8,164 nt of DNA from contig CAIZNF010000626.1 of the NCBI GenBank assembly GCA_903934275.1, forward strand, positions 1 through 8,164, in the 5' to 3' direction. The notes under the pieces were generated by a model that saw nothing but the letters and a program-made list of their open reading frames with translations, was not told where the DNA came from and ran no database searches. Below, piece after piece: positions 1-8,083 of this stretch. Every line of letters starts with the position of its first letter. Positions within the stretch are counted from its first letter, which is position 1. This stretch comes from an uncultured Nitrosomonadales bacterium (GTDB lineage Bacteria > Pseudomonadota > Gammaproteobacteria > Burkholderiales > Gallionellaceae). Made by a program: the position numbers and the translations under genes.

Positions 1-104
1 CCTAGAGAGGTCGCTTATGGCTTTGGTGTGAATGTTGGAAGCCATTTTTCTGGATTTCATTTTATTTCATCCAGGCTACGCTTGTTCAAATACTTCGATT
101 ATTT

Positions 105-134
105 TTGAATCACAATTGCCAGATACATTAAAAT
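105..134 (+). promoter_or_regulatory. Candidate sigma70 promoter of the DUF433/DUF5615 cassette
   Basis: TTGAAT at 105-110 and TAAAAT at 129-134 are separated by 18 bp, and transcription would begin about 17 bases before the purine-rich ribosome-binding site. A 6-bp inverted repeat, TTCAAA at 85-90 and TTTGAA at 104-109, overlaps the -35 side and could be an operator for autoregulation, as is usual for toxin-antitoxin loci. Both readings come from base matching only. Confidence 0.35.
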
Positions 135-158
135 TGCATTTTAGAAGAAGGGGTGGAT

Positions 159-383
159 ATGAACAAAATCTACAGAATTACCGTTGACTCGAATAAGTGC
201 GGTGGCAGGCCATGTATTCGCACAACCCGCGTTCGCGTGAAGGATGTGCTGGAAATGCTGGCATCAGGTATGAATAAAGAGGAAATTCTTCAGGACTTCC
301 CCTATCTTGAAGTTGACGACATCTCCGCTGCGCTCAGCTATGCCGCACAGCAAACCGATCATCCCATTTTGCAAGCCGCCTGA
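159..383 (+). CDS. DUF433 family antitoxin-like protein
   Basis: This 74-residue protein matches the DUF433 (PF04255) pattern end to end. It opens with an I-T-V-D segment, then carries the family hallmark GGRPCIRTTRVRV near residues 14-26, a helix-turn-helix-like middle with G-M-N-K-E-E-I-L, the P-Y-L-E turn, and a closing D-D-I-S-A-A-L-S-Y-A-A helix. In the family, small DUF433 proteins are commonly encoded just before a PIN-like DUF5615 protein and are taken to be the antitoxin and DNA-binding autoregulator of the pair. ATG at 159 is preferred over the in-frame GTG at 153 because AGAAGGGG (146-153) lies about 5 bases before the ATG but would overlap the GTG. The stop is two bases before the next gene, so the two are almost certainly cotranscribed. 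Family assignment is firm; the antitoxin role is inferred. Confidence 0.88.
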   Translation: MNKIYRITVDSNKCGGRPCIRTTRVRVKDVLEMLASGMNKEEILQDFPYLEVDDISAALSYAAQQTDHPILQAA

Positions 384-385
384 AA

Positions 386-715
386 ATGCGATTTTTGATA
401 GATGCGCAATTGCCTCCAGCATTGGCGCGTTATCTCGCGAGTGTGGCACATCAGGCTGAACATGTTTATGACGTTGGTATGGGTGAAGCAAGCGATTTGG
501 TGATTTGGAACTATGCGATTCGGAACAATGCTGCAATTATCACCAAGGATGAAGATTTTGTTATTCGTACAAGCATCAATAAAAACGGCCCGCCCGTTGT
601 TTGGGTGCGTGTTGGTAATGTTGGCAAACAAGCTTTGCTACATTGGATTAAACCCATGCTGCCGTTCATCATTCGTGAAATAGATGCTGGTGAAAAGCTT
701 GTCGAGTTGATCTAG
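386..715 (+). CDS. DUF5615 PIN-like toxin candidate
   Basis: This 109-residue protein fits the DUF5615 (PF18480, Mut7-C/PIN-like) family at full length. Visible family marks are the N-terminal F-L-I-D-A-Q-L-P-P with acidic D6, the A-E-H-V-Y-D segment at 24-29, D37 followed by I-W at 40-41, the T-K-D-E-D-F block at 53-58, and P-P-V-V-W-V-R-V-G-N at 69-78. D6, D37 and the D-E-D cluster are the expected metal-binding acids of a PIN-like nuclease, so an RNase toxin role is plausible. No good ribosome-binding site precedes the ATG, and the upstream gene ends two bases before it, which suggests translational coupling to the antitoxin. No signal peptide or membrane segment is seen. The family is clear; nuclease activity is inferred, and for most DUF5615 members it is not established. 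Confidence 0.85.
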   Translation: MRFLIDAQLPPALARYLASVAHQAEHVYDVGMGEASDLVIWNYAIRNNAAIITKDEDFVIRTSINKNGPPVVWVRVGNVGKQALLHWIKPMLPFIIREIDAGEKLVELI

Positions 716-751
716 CAAGGTAGTCGTTACCAACGAGCTTTGCGGCACGAA

Positions 752-2617
<1,866 letters not shown>

Positions 2618-2635
2618 GGTGCCATGATAACAGGG

Positions 2636-2641
2636 AGTATA
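2636..2641 (-). promoter_or_regulatory. Possible -10 box for the ABC-F gene
   Basis: Read on the minus strand, TATACT lies about 19 bases before the chosen ATG. A second match just downstream, TGTTATCAT, has the TGn extended -10 form but would leave almost no leader. No convincing -35 hexamer is present at 16-18 bp from either, so the exact promoter remains open. Confidence 0.22.
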
Positions 2642-2784
2642 TGAAAATTCAGATTTCACCGGAATGACAGCTACCGAATTGATTGGGGGGCATTTGAAAG
2701 TAGTGGACGGGTAGCGGTTTTCACCCCTTGCCTGTTTCGTTTTGCCAGATTTAGTGTTAAGTTTGCTCTTGTCCTGTTTGCGAG

Positions 2785-2886
2785 CCAATCTCGATGAGGA
2801 AACCACAATCTGGAGAGGCGTGTGCGGGAGAACCGCACGCACGGTTCGGAAGGTGGGGAGGGCGAGAACCTTTCTCGATCCCTATC
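2785..2886 (+). mobile_element. Group II intron 3' remnant (domains V and VI)
   Basis: Bases 2815-2847 can be folded as a 33-base group II intron domain V: a lower stem that begins GAG and closes with GGTTC, the usual two-base bulge region, and an upper stem GTGCGG/CCGCAC (2822-2827 with 2833-2838 region) capped by a GAGAA loop. Domain VI follows: CGAGAA (2863-2868) pairs with TTCTCG (2872-2877), GGG (2860-2862) with CCC (2880-2882), leaving A2878 unpaired eight bases before the likely intron end CCCTATC (2886). That is where the branch-point adenosine is expected. Domain V starts GAGGC where the family has GAGCC: base 2818 is G instead of C, altering the catalytic A-G-C triad and breaking a pair with G2844. 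Domains I-III and the reverse transcriptase gene are absent; the left limit, within domain IV debris, is approximate. This is a non-functional fragment. Confidence 0.72.
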
Positions 2887-2915
2887 AGGGGCTGATTGGC
2901 CTAATGAACTATTCG

Positions 2916-3098
2916 GGTTTATATATGGCGAACGTCTCCGTGATACGTTGCAACGACACGTTCAAGGTGTTCGCCGAGAGTCTGAAAAATACCGGAAAAC
3001 CGCCCAAGGCCGTTATCGTTGCTTGCGTGAGAAAGTTGTTGGCCATCATGAATTTGATGCCGAAAAACAATGCGATATGGAACTCTAAAATTGCTTGA
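2916..3098 (+). pseudogene. IS110-family transposase, C-terminal remnant
   Basis: An open frame ending with TGA at 3096-3098 encodes about 58 residues that resemble the extreme C terminus of IS110/IS116/IS902-type (Transposase_20, DEDD) transposases: L-Y-M-A followed by an R-C-N-D segment, then G-K-P-P-K-A-V-I-V-A-C-V-R-K-L-L-A-I-M-N-L-M, and a terminal A-I-W. Family members typically have LYMAAL, a GKPxK-A-ACMRKLL core and LNAM. A full transposase is about 320-400 residues, so only the last sixth is left, and the catalytic DEDD N-terminal domain is gone. Upstream of L-Y-M-A the family's conserved G-R-K/R-N-A-L context is lost, placing the break near 2910, immediately after the group II intron remnant. 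The bases after the stop (TTGACTTAAAACACGG) look like the usual 3' end of these elements. It is a dead fragment; the family call rests on remembered motifs. Confidence 0.72.
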
Positions 3099-3125
3099 CT
3101 TAAAACACGGTTGCTTCCGTACACT
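3095..3125 (+). promoter_or_regulatory. Candidate promoter of the kinase gene, -35 at the IS110 end
   Basis: TTGACT (3095-3100) and TACACT (3120-3125) are 19 bp apart, slightly long for sigma70, and would start transcription about 23 bases before the kinase ATG. The -35 overlaps the stop codon and apparent 3' terminus of the IS110 remnant, so the promoter may be a hybrid created by the insertion. Confidence 0.4.
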
Positions 3126-3154
3126 GTATGGGGCTCTAAATTCAGGGTTTATGC

Positions 3155-4444
3155 ATGAAACGCATCGGTAAATATGAAATTGTTAAAAAGCTGGGTAGCG
3201 GCGCGACCAGCACGGTGTATCTGGCACTGGATCAATTCAACAACCAACAGGTCGCTCTCAAGTTATTTAATTCAACTGCCATGCGCAATGCGGCTAATGT
3301 CAATGCGTACCGCAAGCTGTTGCTTACCGAGGCATCACTGGCGGGAAAATTGTCGCATCCGCATATTGTGAAAATAATCGATGCGGTGCTGGATGGCGAA
3401 CTAAACTACATGGTGATGGAATACGTCGAAGGTGAGACACTCGAAAAATATACCAAAATTGACCAGCTTTTGCCGTTCGGCACGGTTGCGGAAATTATTT
3501 ACAAATGTGGAAATGCGCTGGAATACGCGCAGCGGCAGGGAGTGATACACCGCGATATAAAGCCGGCAAATATTCTGATGCAGAGCGAAGGTGACATTAA
3601 AATCGCAGATTTTGGCTCGGCATTGATTGAAAACCCGCATGTATCCCAGCAGATGACCCAGGTGGCAGGTGTCGGCTCGCCAGCTTATATGTCACCGGAG
3701 CAAATTCAGGATCAGCCATTGAACCACCAGACAGATATTTATTCGTTGGGTGTGACGTTGTATGTGTTGCTGACCGGACGGATGCCGTTTCATGCGGACA
3801 ACAGTTATAGCTTGCTTTACCAGATTATGCACAGTGATCCACCTGTACCCAGAACCATTCGTCCGGGTATTCCGGAAGAGCTGGATATCATCGTACGGCG
3901 CGCGATGCAGAAGGATTTGCTGCATCGCTACCAGACCTGGGGAGAATTTACACATGCCTTGGTGCATTTCTTCAACAGCAACGCGGAGGTGCAGGCGAAT
4001 AACTCAGATACGGAAAAATTTGACACCATGAGTTCGCTGCATTTTTTTAAAAATATCGGGGATATCGAGCTGTGGGAGGTGTTGCGCATCAGCGATTGGC
4101 GCGAGGTGTGCAGGGGCGAATGTATTTTGCGTGAAAACGACCAGTGCCGTACATTTTTCATTCTGGTCAATGGTGGGTTAAAGGTAACGAGAGAGGGGCG
4201 CGAGCTGGACAGGCTGCGCGAAGGGGACTGCTTTGGTGAAATGAAGCGTTTTCCTGAGAGTGATTTTTTGCGCACCACTGCAGTATGGGCGGAAACCGAT
4301 GCCACCTTGATCGAGATTAATCTGGACGTGCTGGCCAAGGCATCGGTGGAATGCCGTTTTCAGTTTGACGATGCGTTCCTGTACATTTTGTTGAAACGTC
4401 TAGATGTGGCGAATATACGCATTTCGAGCCTATTGGGTAACTGA
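3155..4444 (+). CDS. Ser/Thr protein kinase with C-terminal cNMP-binding domain
   Basis: This 429-residue protein begins with a complete eukaryote-like (Hanks-type) kinase domain, about residues 5-272. It has glycine loop GSGATSTVY (14-22), V-A-L-K with K36, helix C E59, catalytic H-R-D-I-K-P-A-N (132-139), metal D-F-G (152-154), S-P-E in place of APE (180-182), D194 in D-I-Y-S-L-G, and the late R259. All catalytic residues are present, so an active kinase is expected. After a polar linker (about 274-292) comes a CRP/PKA-type cyclic-nucleotide-binding domain (about 296-415). It includes F-G-E (360-362) and R-T-T-A-V-W-A (373-379), whose arginine occupies the phosphate-binding position, so ligand binding is plausible. 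No signal peptide, transmembrane helix, PASTA or FHA domain is seen, implying a cytosolic kinase. ATG at 3155 follows AGGG (3144-3147) by 7 bases. A cNMP-GGDEF gene follows 141 bases downstream. Substrate and ligand are unknown. Confidence 0.9.
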   Translation: MKRIGKYEIVKKLGSGATSTVYLALDQFNNQQVALKLFNSTAMRNAANVNAYRKLLLTEASLAGKLSHPHIVKIIDAVLDGELNYMVMEYVEGETLEKYTKIDQLLPFGTVAEIIYKCGNALEYAQRQGVIHRDIKPANILMQSEGDIKIADFGSALIENPHVSQQMTQVAGVGSPAYMSPEQIQDQPLNHQTDIYSLGVTLYVLLTGRMPFHADNSYSLLYQIMHSDPPVPRTIRPGIPEELDIIVRRAMQKDLLHRYQTWGEFTHALVHFFNSNAEVQANNSDTEKFDTMSSLHFFKNIGDIELWEVLRISDWREVCRGECILRENDQCRTFFILVNGGLKVTREGRELDRLREGDCFGEMKRFPESDFLRTTAVWAETDATLIEINLDVLAKASVECRFQFDDAFLYILLKRLDVANIRISSLLGN

Positions 4445-4492
4445 TTCGTTGATCTGGATGCCTCTTGCCTCTGCTATACCGCAGCTTCAAGT

Positions 4493-4498
4493 TATAAT
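4493..4498 (+). promoter_or_regulatory. Consensus -10 box before the cNMP-GGDEF gene
   Basis: A perfect TATAAT lies in the 141-base gap after the kinase gene. No good -35 is at 16-18 bp (TCTGCT at 4470-4475 is the 17-bp option; TTGCCT at 4465-4470 is 22 bp away). It may need an activator. It implies a leader of about 80 bases and at least partly independent transcription of the second signalling gene. Confidence 0.4.
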
Positions 4499-4571
4499 GA
4501 CCACCTGATAAATTGTCACGCACCCGCAGCGTACCGGAAACTTGCCGCACATCACAAGTTGAATTAACTGT

Positions 4572-4578
4572 AAGGAGG
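4572..4578 (+). promoter_or_regulatory. Strong ribosome-binding site that selects a GTG start
   Basis: AAGGAGG is a near-perfect anti-16S match. It sits 7 bases before GTG at 4586 but only 2 bases before the ATG at 4581, which in any case reads ATG-ACG-TGA and stops. The spacing fixes GTG 4586 as the start of the cNMP-GGDEF protein. Confidence 0.75.
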
Positions 4579-4585
4579 CAATGAC

Positions 4586-5716
4586 GTGAATCACTCCCCC
4601 GAAATTTTGGAAGTATTGGAAACAGCCACATTGTTTCATGGTGTCCCCAGTAAATTGTTTGCCCATAATATAGGCGAGTCCAATTTGCGTACCTTGAAGT
4701 CGGGCGAGATACTGCTGTCTCCTGGTCAAGCTAACCACGCGATTTACATCATTCTTTCCGGGCGGCTGAATATTCAGATGACAGATTCGGACGCTGAACC
4801 TTTTGCAATGCTTGGTAAAGGGGAGTGTACCGGGGAAATGTCTGTTTTGGGTGATGCCCACGATTCGACATACATCGTTGCCGCTACAGACTGCGAGCTG
4901 CTTGCCATTGAACACGATGCTTTATGGGAGTTGATCGATATCTCGCATCAGGCTGCGCACAATGTGCTGAATGTGTTAAGCGCGCGTATTCGCCCCGACA
5001 ATCGGTTAATGACGGAGAGCCTTGAGCAGCACCACGGGTTTTCGGGTGCGGCAGTTATTGATGAGCTGACAGGGCTTTACAATCGCCAATGGGTGGAAGA
5101 AAAATTTAGCCGCCATTTGAATCGTGACGCTTCAAACAACAAGCCAAGCTGCGTCATGCTGCTGGAGATAGATCAATTCAAGGAATTTAGCGATAAGTAC
5201 GGACAGCTTGGCAGCGAACAAGCACTACGCGATACGGCGCGTACCATGCTGTCCTGCTTGCGCCCGGACGACCAAGCGGGACGATTCATCGGCGATCAAT
5301 TCGCCGTTTTCATGCCCAACACTTCTCTGGCCGAGGGTTGTATAGCCGCAGAAAGACTGAAAGCAGCCGTTAGCGGTTCCATGATTATGTTGCCCAGCGG
5401 TGATGCGTTACCGCCTGTCAGCGTATCTTTAGGCGTGAGCATGGCGAATTCGGACGATACGTTAGCCGAGCTGTTCGCCCGCGCCGATGATGCTTTTCGG
5501 GAGGCTGTAAAAAGTGGCGGCAATTGCGTAAAGTGGCACGAGCCAGCTGCAAAACTCAATTCGCCCCAATCATTGGCAAACGCAGAAATATCGGAAAATA
5601 TAGCTGTATCAGCAAATGCGGATACGCCCGCAAACACTGTTTTGCCGGTAAAATCTTTTATGTCTCTCTGGCCTGACACGCGCACCGGTAAAAATGGAGA
5701 CAAGGGGCGGGCATGA
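4586..5716 (+). CDS. cNMP-binding-like / degenerate GGDEF domain protein
   Basis: This 376-residue soluble protein has a CRP-like beta-roll (about 8-125), a GGDEF domain (about 155-318) and a polar, probably disordered tail (about 320-376). The GGDEF domain opens with D-E-L-T-G-L-Y-N-R (159-167). Its signature is R-F-I-G-D-Q-F (233-239) instead of R-Y-G-G-D/E-E-F, losing the first glycine and the second acid. The first metal acid of DxD is E194, the substrate-binding Asn is S202, and the G-H-x-x-G-D segment reads G-Q-L-G-S-E (206-211). The inhibitory-site motif R226-P-D-D229 is kept exactly five residues before the signature. In the cNMP-like part G-E is present (83-84), but the phosphate-binding arginine position holds D93. 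Diguanylate cyclase activity is therefore doubtful, while c-di-GMP binding at the I-site is possible. GTG start with AAGGAGG 7 bases upstream. It probably works with the adjacent kinase. Confidence 0.88.
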   Translation: MNHSPEILEVLETATLFHGVPSKLFAHNIGESNLRTLKSGEILLSPGQANHAIYIILSGRLNIQMTDSDAEPFAMLGKGECTGEMSVLGDAHDSTYIVAATDCELLAIEHDALWELIDISHQAAHNVLNVLSARIRPDNRLMTESLEQHHGFSGAAVIDELTGLYNRQWVEEKFSRHLNRDASNNKPSCVMLLEIDQFKEFSDKYGQLGSEQALRDTARTMLSCLRPDDQAGRFIGDQFAVFMPNTSLAEGCIAAERLKAAVSGSMIMLPSGDALPPVSVSLGVSMANSDDTLAELFARADDAFREAVKSGGNCVKWHEPAAKLNSPQSLANAEISENIAVSANADTPANTVLPVKSFMSLWPDTRTGKNGDKGRA

Positions 5717-5819
5717 TTTTCTAATGAACCCTGTTGTTCAATCGAATTCATCTGTTAGATCTTTTTCGCCTGTTCGGAAGCTCGCCCCGATTCCATTTTT
5801 CAATCAATAGAGCATTGAC

Positions 5820-5840
5820 GTAGGGCGGGTTCTACCCGCC
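5820..5840 (+). repeat. REP-like palindrome with GTAG foot
   Basis: GTAG at 5820-5823 is followed at once by a perfect 7-bp palindrome, GGCGGGT (5824-5830) and ACCCGCC (5834-5840), with a TCT loop. A GTAG or GGAG foot next to a G+C-rich hairpin is the form recognised by REP-associated tyrosine transposases (RAYTs). There is no T-run after it, so it is not a typical terminator. Only one copy is in the window, so repetitiveness across the genome is inferred. Confidence 0.5.
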
Positions 5841-5845
5841 AGATG

Positions 5846-5875
5846 TAGCCGTCGGAAATTACTCTCCGTTGGCTA
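5846..5875. other. Second intergenic hairpin
   Basis: TAGCC (5846-5850) pairs with GGCTA (5871-5875). After a 2x2 internal loop, CGGA (5853-5856) pairs with TCCG (5865-5868) around an 8-base loop. It begins six bases after the REP-like hairpin and also has GTAG at its foot (5845-5848), so the two may be one bipartite element. Confidence 0.4.
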
Positions 5876-6000
5876 TAGAAATGGAATGAGAGCCTGCCTC
5901 AACATATTTCCATCACGCGCTGTCAGATAACAAAATCTCTCGGTATCTTTATCCTTTGAAAAACAAATGGAATAACACGTTCTCTTTGATGCCGATGCTT

Positions 6001-6009
6001 TGGTATCAT
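6001..6009 (+). promoter_or_regulatory. Extended -10 promoter candidate for rep
   Basis: TGGTATCAT has the TGn extension plus TATCAT (4 of 6 consensus bases, including the key A2 and T6). It would give a leader of about 44 bases before the rep ATG. No strong -35 is visible at the right distance, which extended -10 promoters can do without. Confidence 0.38.
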
Positions 6010-6059
6010 GCGCCCCCTCCAAAAATACCTATTCATCAGGCAACCCCGAGCACAAGTAA

Positions 6060-8054
6060 ATGTTGAACAAGCTCAATGCGGCGCAGCGCGAAGCGGTGAC
6101 CTGCCTCGATGGCCCTTTGCTGGTGCTGGCCGGGGCGGGCAGCGGCAAGACGCGTGTGATTACCCAAAAGATTGCCTATCTGGTGGAACAGTGCGGCTAT
6201 GCGCCGCGCAACATTGCCGCGATCACCTTTACCAACAAGGCGGCCAACGAGATGCGCGAACGCGTCGGTACGCTGTTGCAGGGCAAAAATACCAAGGGCC
6301 TGATGGTGAGCACTTTTCATTCGCTGGGCATGAACATCTTGCGCATCGAAGCAAAACTGCTGGGCTACAAGCCGCAGTTCTCTATTTTCGATAGCGGTGA
6401 TAGCTGGAAGATACTCAGCGAACTGACCAACTCTGGCGACAAGCAGGAAATTCGCGATATTCAGACGCAGATTTCCAGTTGGAAATCGGCTTTCATTGCG
6501 CCGGAACAGGCGATGCAAGTTGCCGAGAACGACGAGGCAAAAGTCCATGCACGAATTTATTCGCGCTATCAGGAAACATTGCGCGCCTATCAGGCAGTGG
6601 ATTTCGACGATCTGATCCATCTGCCGGTGGTGCTGTTCAAGGAACATCCTGAAGCCTTATTTCGCTGGCAAAATAAGTTGCATTATCTGCTGATCGACGA
6701 ATACCAGGACACCAACGATTGTCAGTACCAGCTGACCAAGCTGTTGGCGGGCAGCCGCGCCGCATTCACCGCAGTGGGCGACGACGATCAGGCGATCTAC
6801 GCGTGGCGCGGCGCGAGCATCGAAAATCTGCACAACCTGCGCAACGATTACGCCAACCTGCGCGTCATCAAGCTGGAGCAGAACTACCGCTCCTCGCAGC
6901 GTATTCTCAAGGTGGCAAATCACCTGATCAACCACAACACCAAGGTGTTCGAGAAACACCTGTGGAGCGACCACGGCATCGGCGATCCGGTGCGCATCTA
7001 CGCCGCGCGGGATGACGAGCACGAGGCCGAGAGCGTGGTGATGAAACTGATGGCACACAAATTCGAACATCGCACCAAATATGCTGATTACGCCATCCTA
7101 TATCGCAGCAACCACTTGTCGCGCGCGTTTGAAGAGCAACTGCGCACCCAGCGTGTACCTTATACAGTCAGTGGCGGCACATCTTTTTTCGAGCGTGCCG
7201 AGATCAAGGACATCACTTCATATCTGCGCCTGATCGCCAATCCGGACGACGATCCGGCCTTCATCCGCGCCATCACCACGCCGAAGCGCGGTATCGGCAA
7301 TACCACCTTGGAAAAGCTCGGTAGCCACGCCGGAACGCGCCACATCAGCCTGTTCGAGGCGGCCTTTGAAATAGAGATGGAGCAGCAATTACCACCGCGC
7401 CAGCATGAAGACCTGGTGACTTTCTGCAAATTCATCAACCGCATTCAGGAACGTGCCGACAAAGATCTCTGCGGAGAATTGCTCGACGAATTGCTGCGCG
7501 CCATCAACTACGAGGCATGGCTATACGATTCGCACGAACCGCGTCAGGCGCAAGACAAATGGGACAACGTGCAAGCATTTATCGCGTGGCTCAAACGCAA
7601 GGCCGAAGCCGACGAGAAATCGCTGATCGCAATGGTGCAAACCATCGCGCTGATCAACATGCTGGAAGGCAAAGACAGGGAGGCGGATGCCGTTTCGCTG
7701 TCCACGCTGCACGCCGCCAAGGGATTGGAGTTCCCGCATGTGTTCATCGTCGGTGCGGAGGAAGAAATCCTGCCGTTTCGCGACAGCGACGAAAAACAAA
7801 TCGAGGAAGAGCGCCGCCTGATGTACGTAGGCATCACGCGTGCCGAACGCAGCCTGCAAATCAGCTACTGCAACCGCCGTAAGCGTGGCAAAGAATGGCT
7901 GGCCCGCGAACCGAGCCGCTTTCTGGAAGAAATGCCGGAAAGCGAGTTGATTTACGCGGGCGGGCACAAAGAAGCCGCGCCTACTATCAGCAAAGGTGAG
8001 GGTATGGATAAGCTGGCAAGGCTGAAGGCGATGCTGAATAAGGAATCTTGCTGA
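6060..8054 (+). CDS. rep: ATP-dependent DNA helicase Rep (SF1A, UvrD/Rep family)
   Basis: This 664-residue protein is a full-length Rep helicase (E. coli Rep is 673). Such enzymes move 3' to 5' on single-stranded DNA, clear proteins ahead of replication forks and help PriC-dependent restart. Motifs in order: Q-motif Q9, Walker A GAGSGKT (25-31), Ia TFTNKAA (56-62), II DEYQD (213-217), [17 protein letters not shown] (239-252), [10 protein letters not shown] (271-278), the [14 protein letters not shown] segment (371-384), [14 protein letters not shown] (547-559) and VI YVGITRA (589-595). The C terminus, L-A-R-L-K-A-M-L, resembles the Rep tail that contacts DnaB in E. coli, and this favours Rep over UvrD or PcrA. 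ATG 6060 is preceded directly by an in-frame TAA, so no longer start exists. The ribosome-binding site is poor. Base composition is richer in G+C at third codon positions than in the toxin cassette. No truncation or frameshift is seen. Confidence 0.95.
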   Translation: MLNKLNAAQREAVTCLDGPLLVLAGAGSGKTRVITQKIAYLVEQCGYAPRNIAAITFTNKAANEMRERVGTLLQGKNTKGLMVSTFHSLGMNILRIEAKLLGYKPQFSIFDSGDSWKILSELTNSGDKQEIRDIQTQISSWKSAFIAPEQAMQVAENDEAKVHARIYSRYQETLRAYQAVDFDDLIHLPVVLFKEHPEALFRWQNKLHYLLIDEYQDTNDCQYQLTKLLAGSRAAFTAVGDDDQAIYAWRGASIENLHNLRNDYANLRVIKLEQNYRSSQRILKVANHLINHNTKVFEKHLWSDHGIGDPVRIYAARDDEHEAESVVMKLMAHKFEHRTKYADYAILYRSNHLSRAFEEQLRTQRVPYTVSGGTSFFERAEIKDITSYLRLIANPDDDPAFIRAITTPKRGIGNTTLEKLGSHAGTRHISLFEAAFEIEMEQQLPPRQHEDLVTFCKFINRIQERADKDLCGELLDELLRAINYEAWLYDSHEPRQAQDKWDNVQAFIAWLKRKAEADEKSLIAMVQTIALINMLEGKDREADAVSLSTLHAAKGLEFPHVFIVGAEEEILPFRDSDEKQIEEERRLMYVGITRAERSLQISYCNRRKRGKEWLAREPSRFLEEMPESELIYAGGHKEAAPTISKGEGMDKLARLKAMLNKESC

Positions 8055-8083
8055 AACAGCAGGATTGGTGGCGATCATCAGGA

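Larger units (their letters stand above)
5717..6059. other. Gene-free intergenic region with nested hairpins
   Basis: No open frame with coding character is seen in these 343 bases between the GGDEF gene and rep. Bases 5790-5798 (ATTCCATTT) and 5879-5887 (AAATGGAAT) form a perfect 9-bp inverted repeat that encloses two hairpins described separately. The remainder up to about 6000 is AT-rich and leads into the rep promoter. No rho-independent terminator with a T-tract follows the GGDEF gene. Confidence 0.6.

Noticed and set aside
1..108. Open frame on + from the left edge to TGA at 106-108 (35 codons)
   Set aside because: Too short, phenylalanine-rich from AT-rich DNA and without recognisable similarity; it could be a gene tail, but nothing supports it.
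2742..3098. A single 118-codon gene
   Set aside because: It runs through an intron domain V/VI fold and then into an IS110 C terminus; only the last ~58 codons have protein homology.
3151..3171. Mini-ORF ATG-CAT-GAA-ACG-CAT-CGG-TAA overlapping the kinase start, as a regulatory upstream ORF
   Set aside because: It starts only four bases before the kinase ATG and is easily explained by chance; no supporting feature.
6036..6647. Open frame on - opposite the rep gene
   Set aside because: Antisense shadow of conserved helicase motifs.
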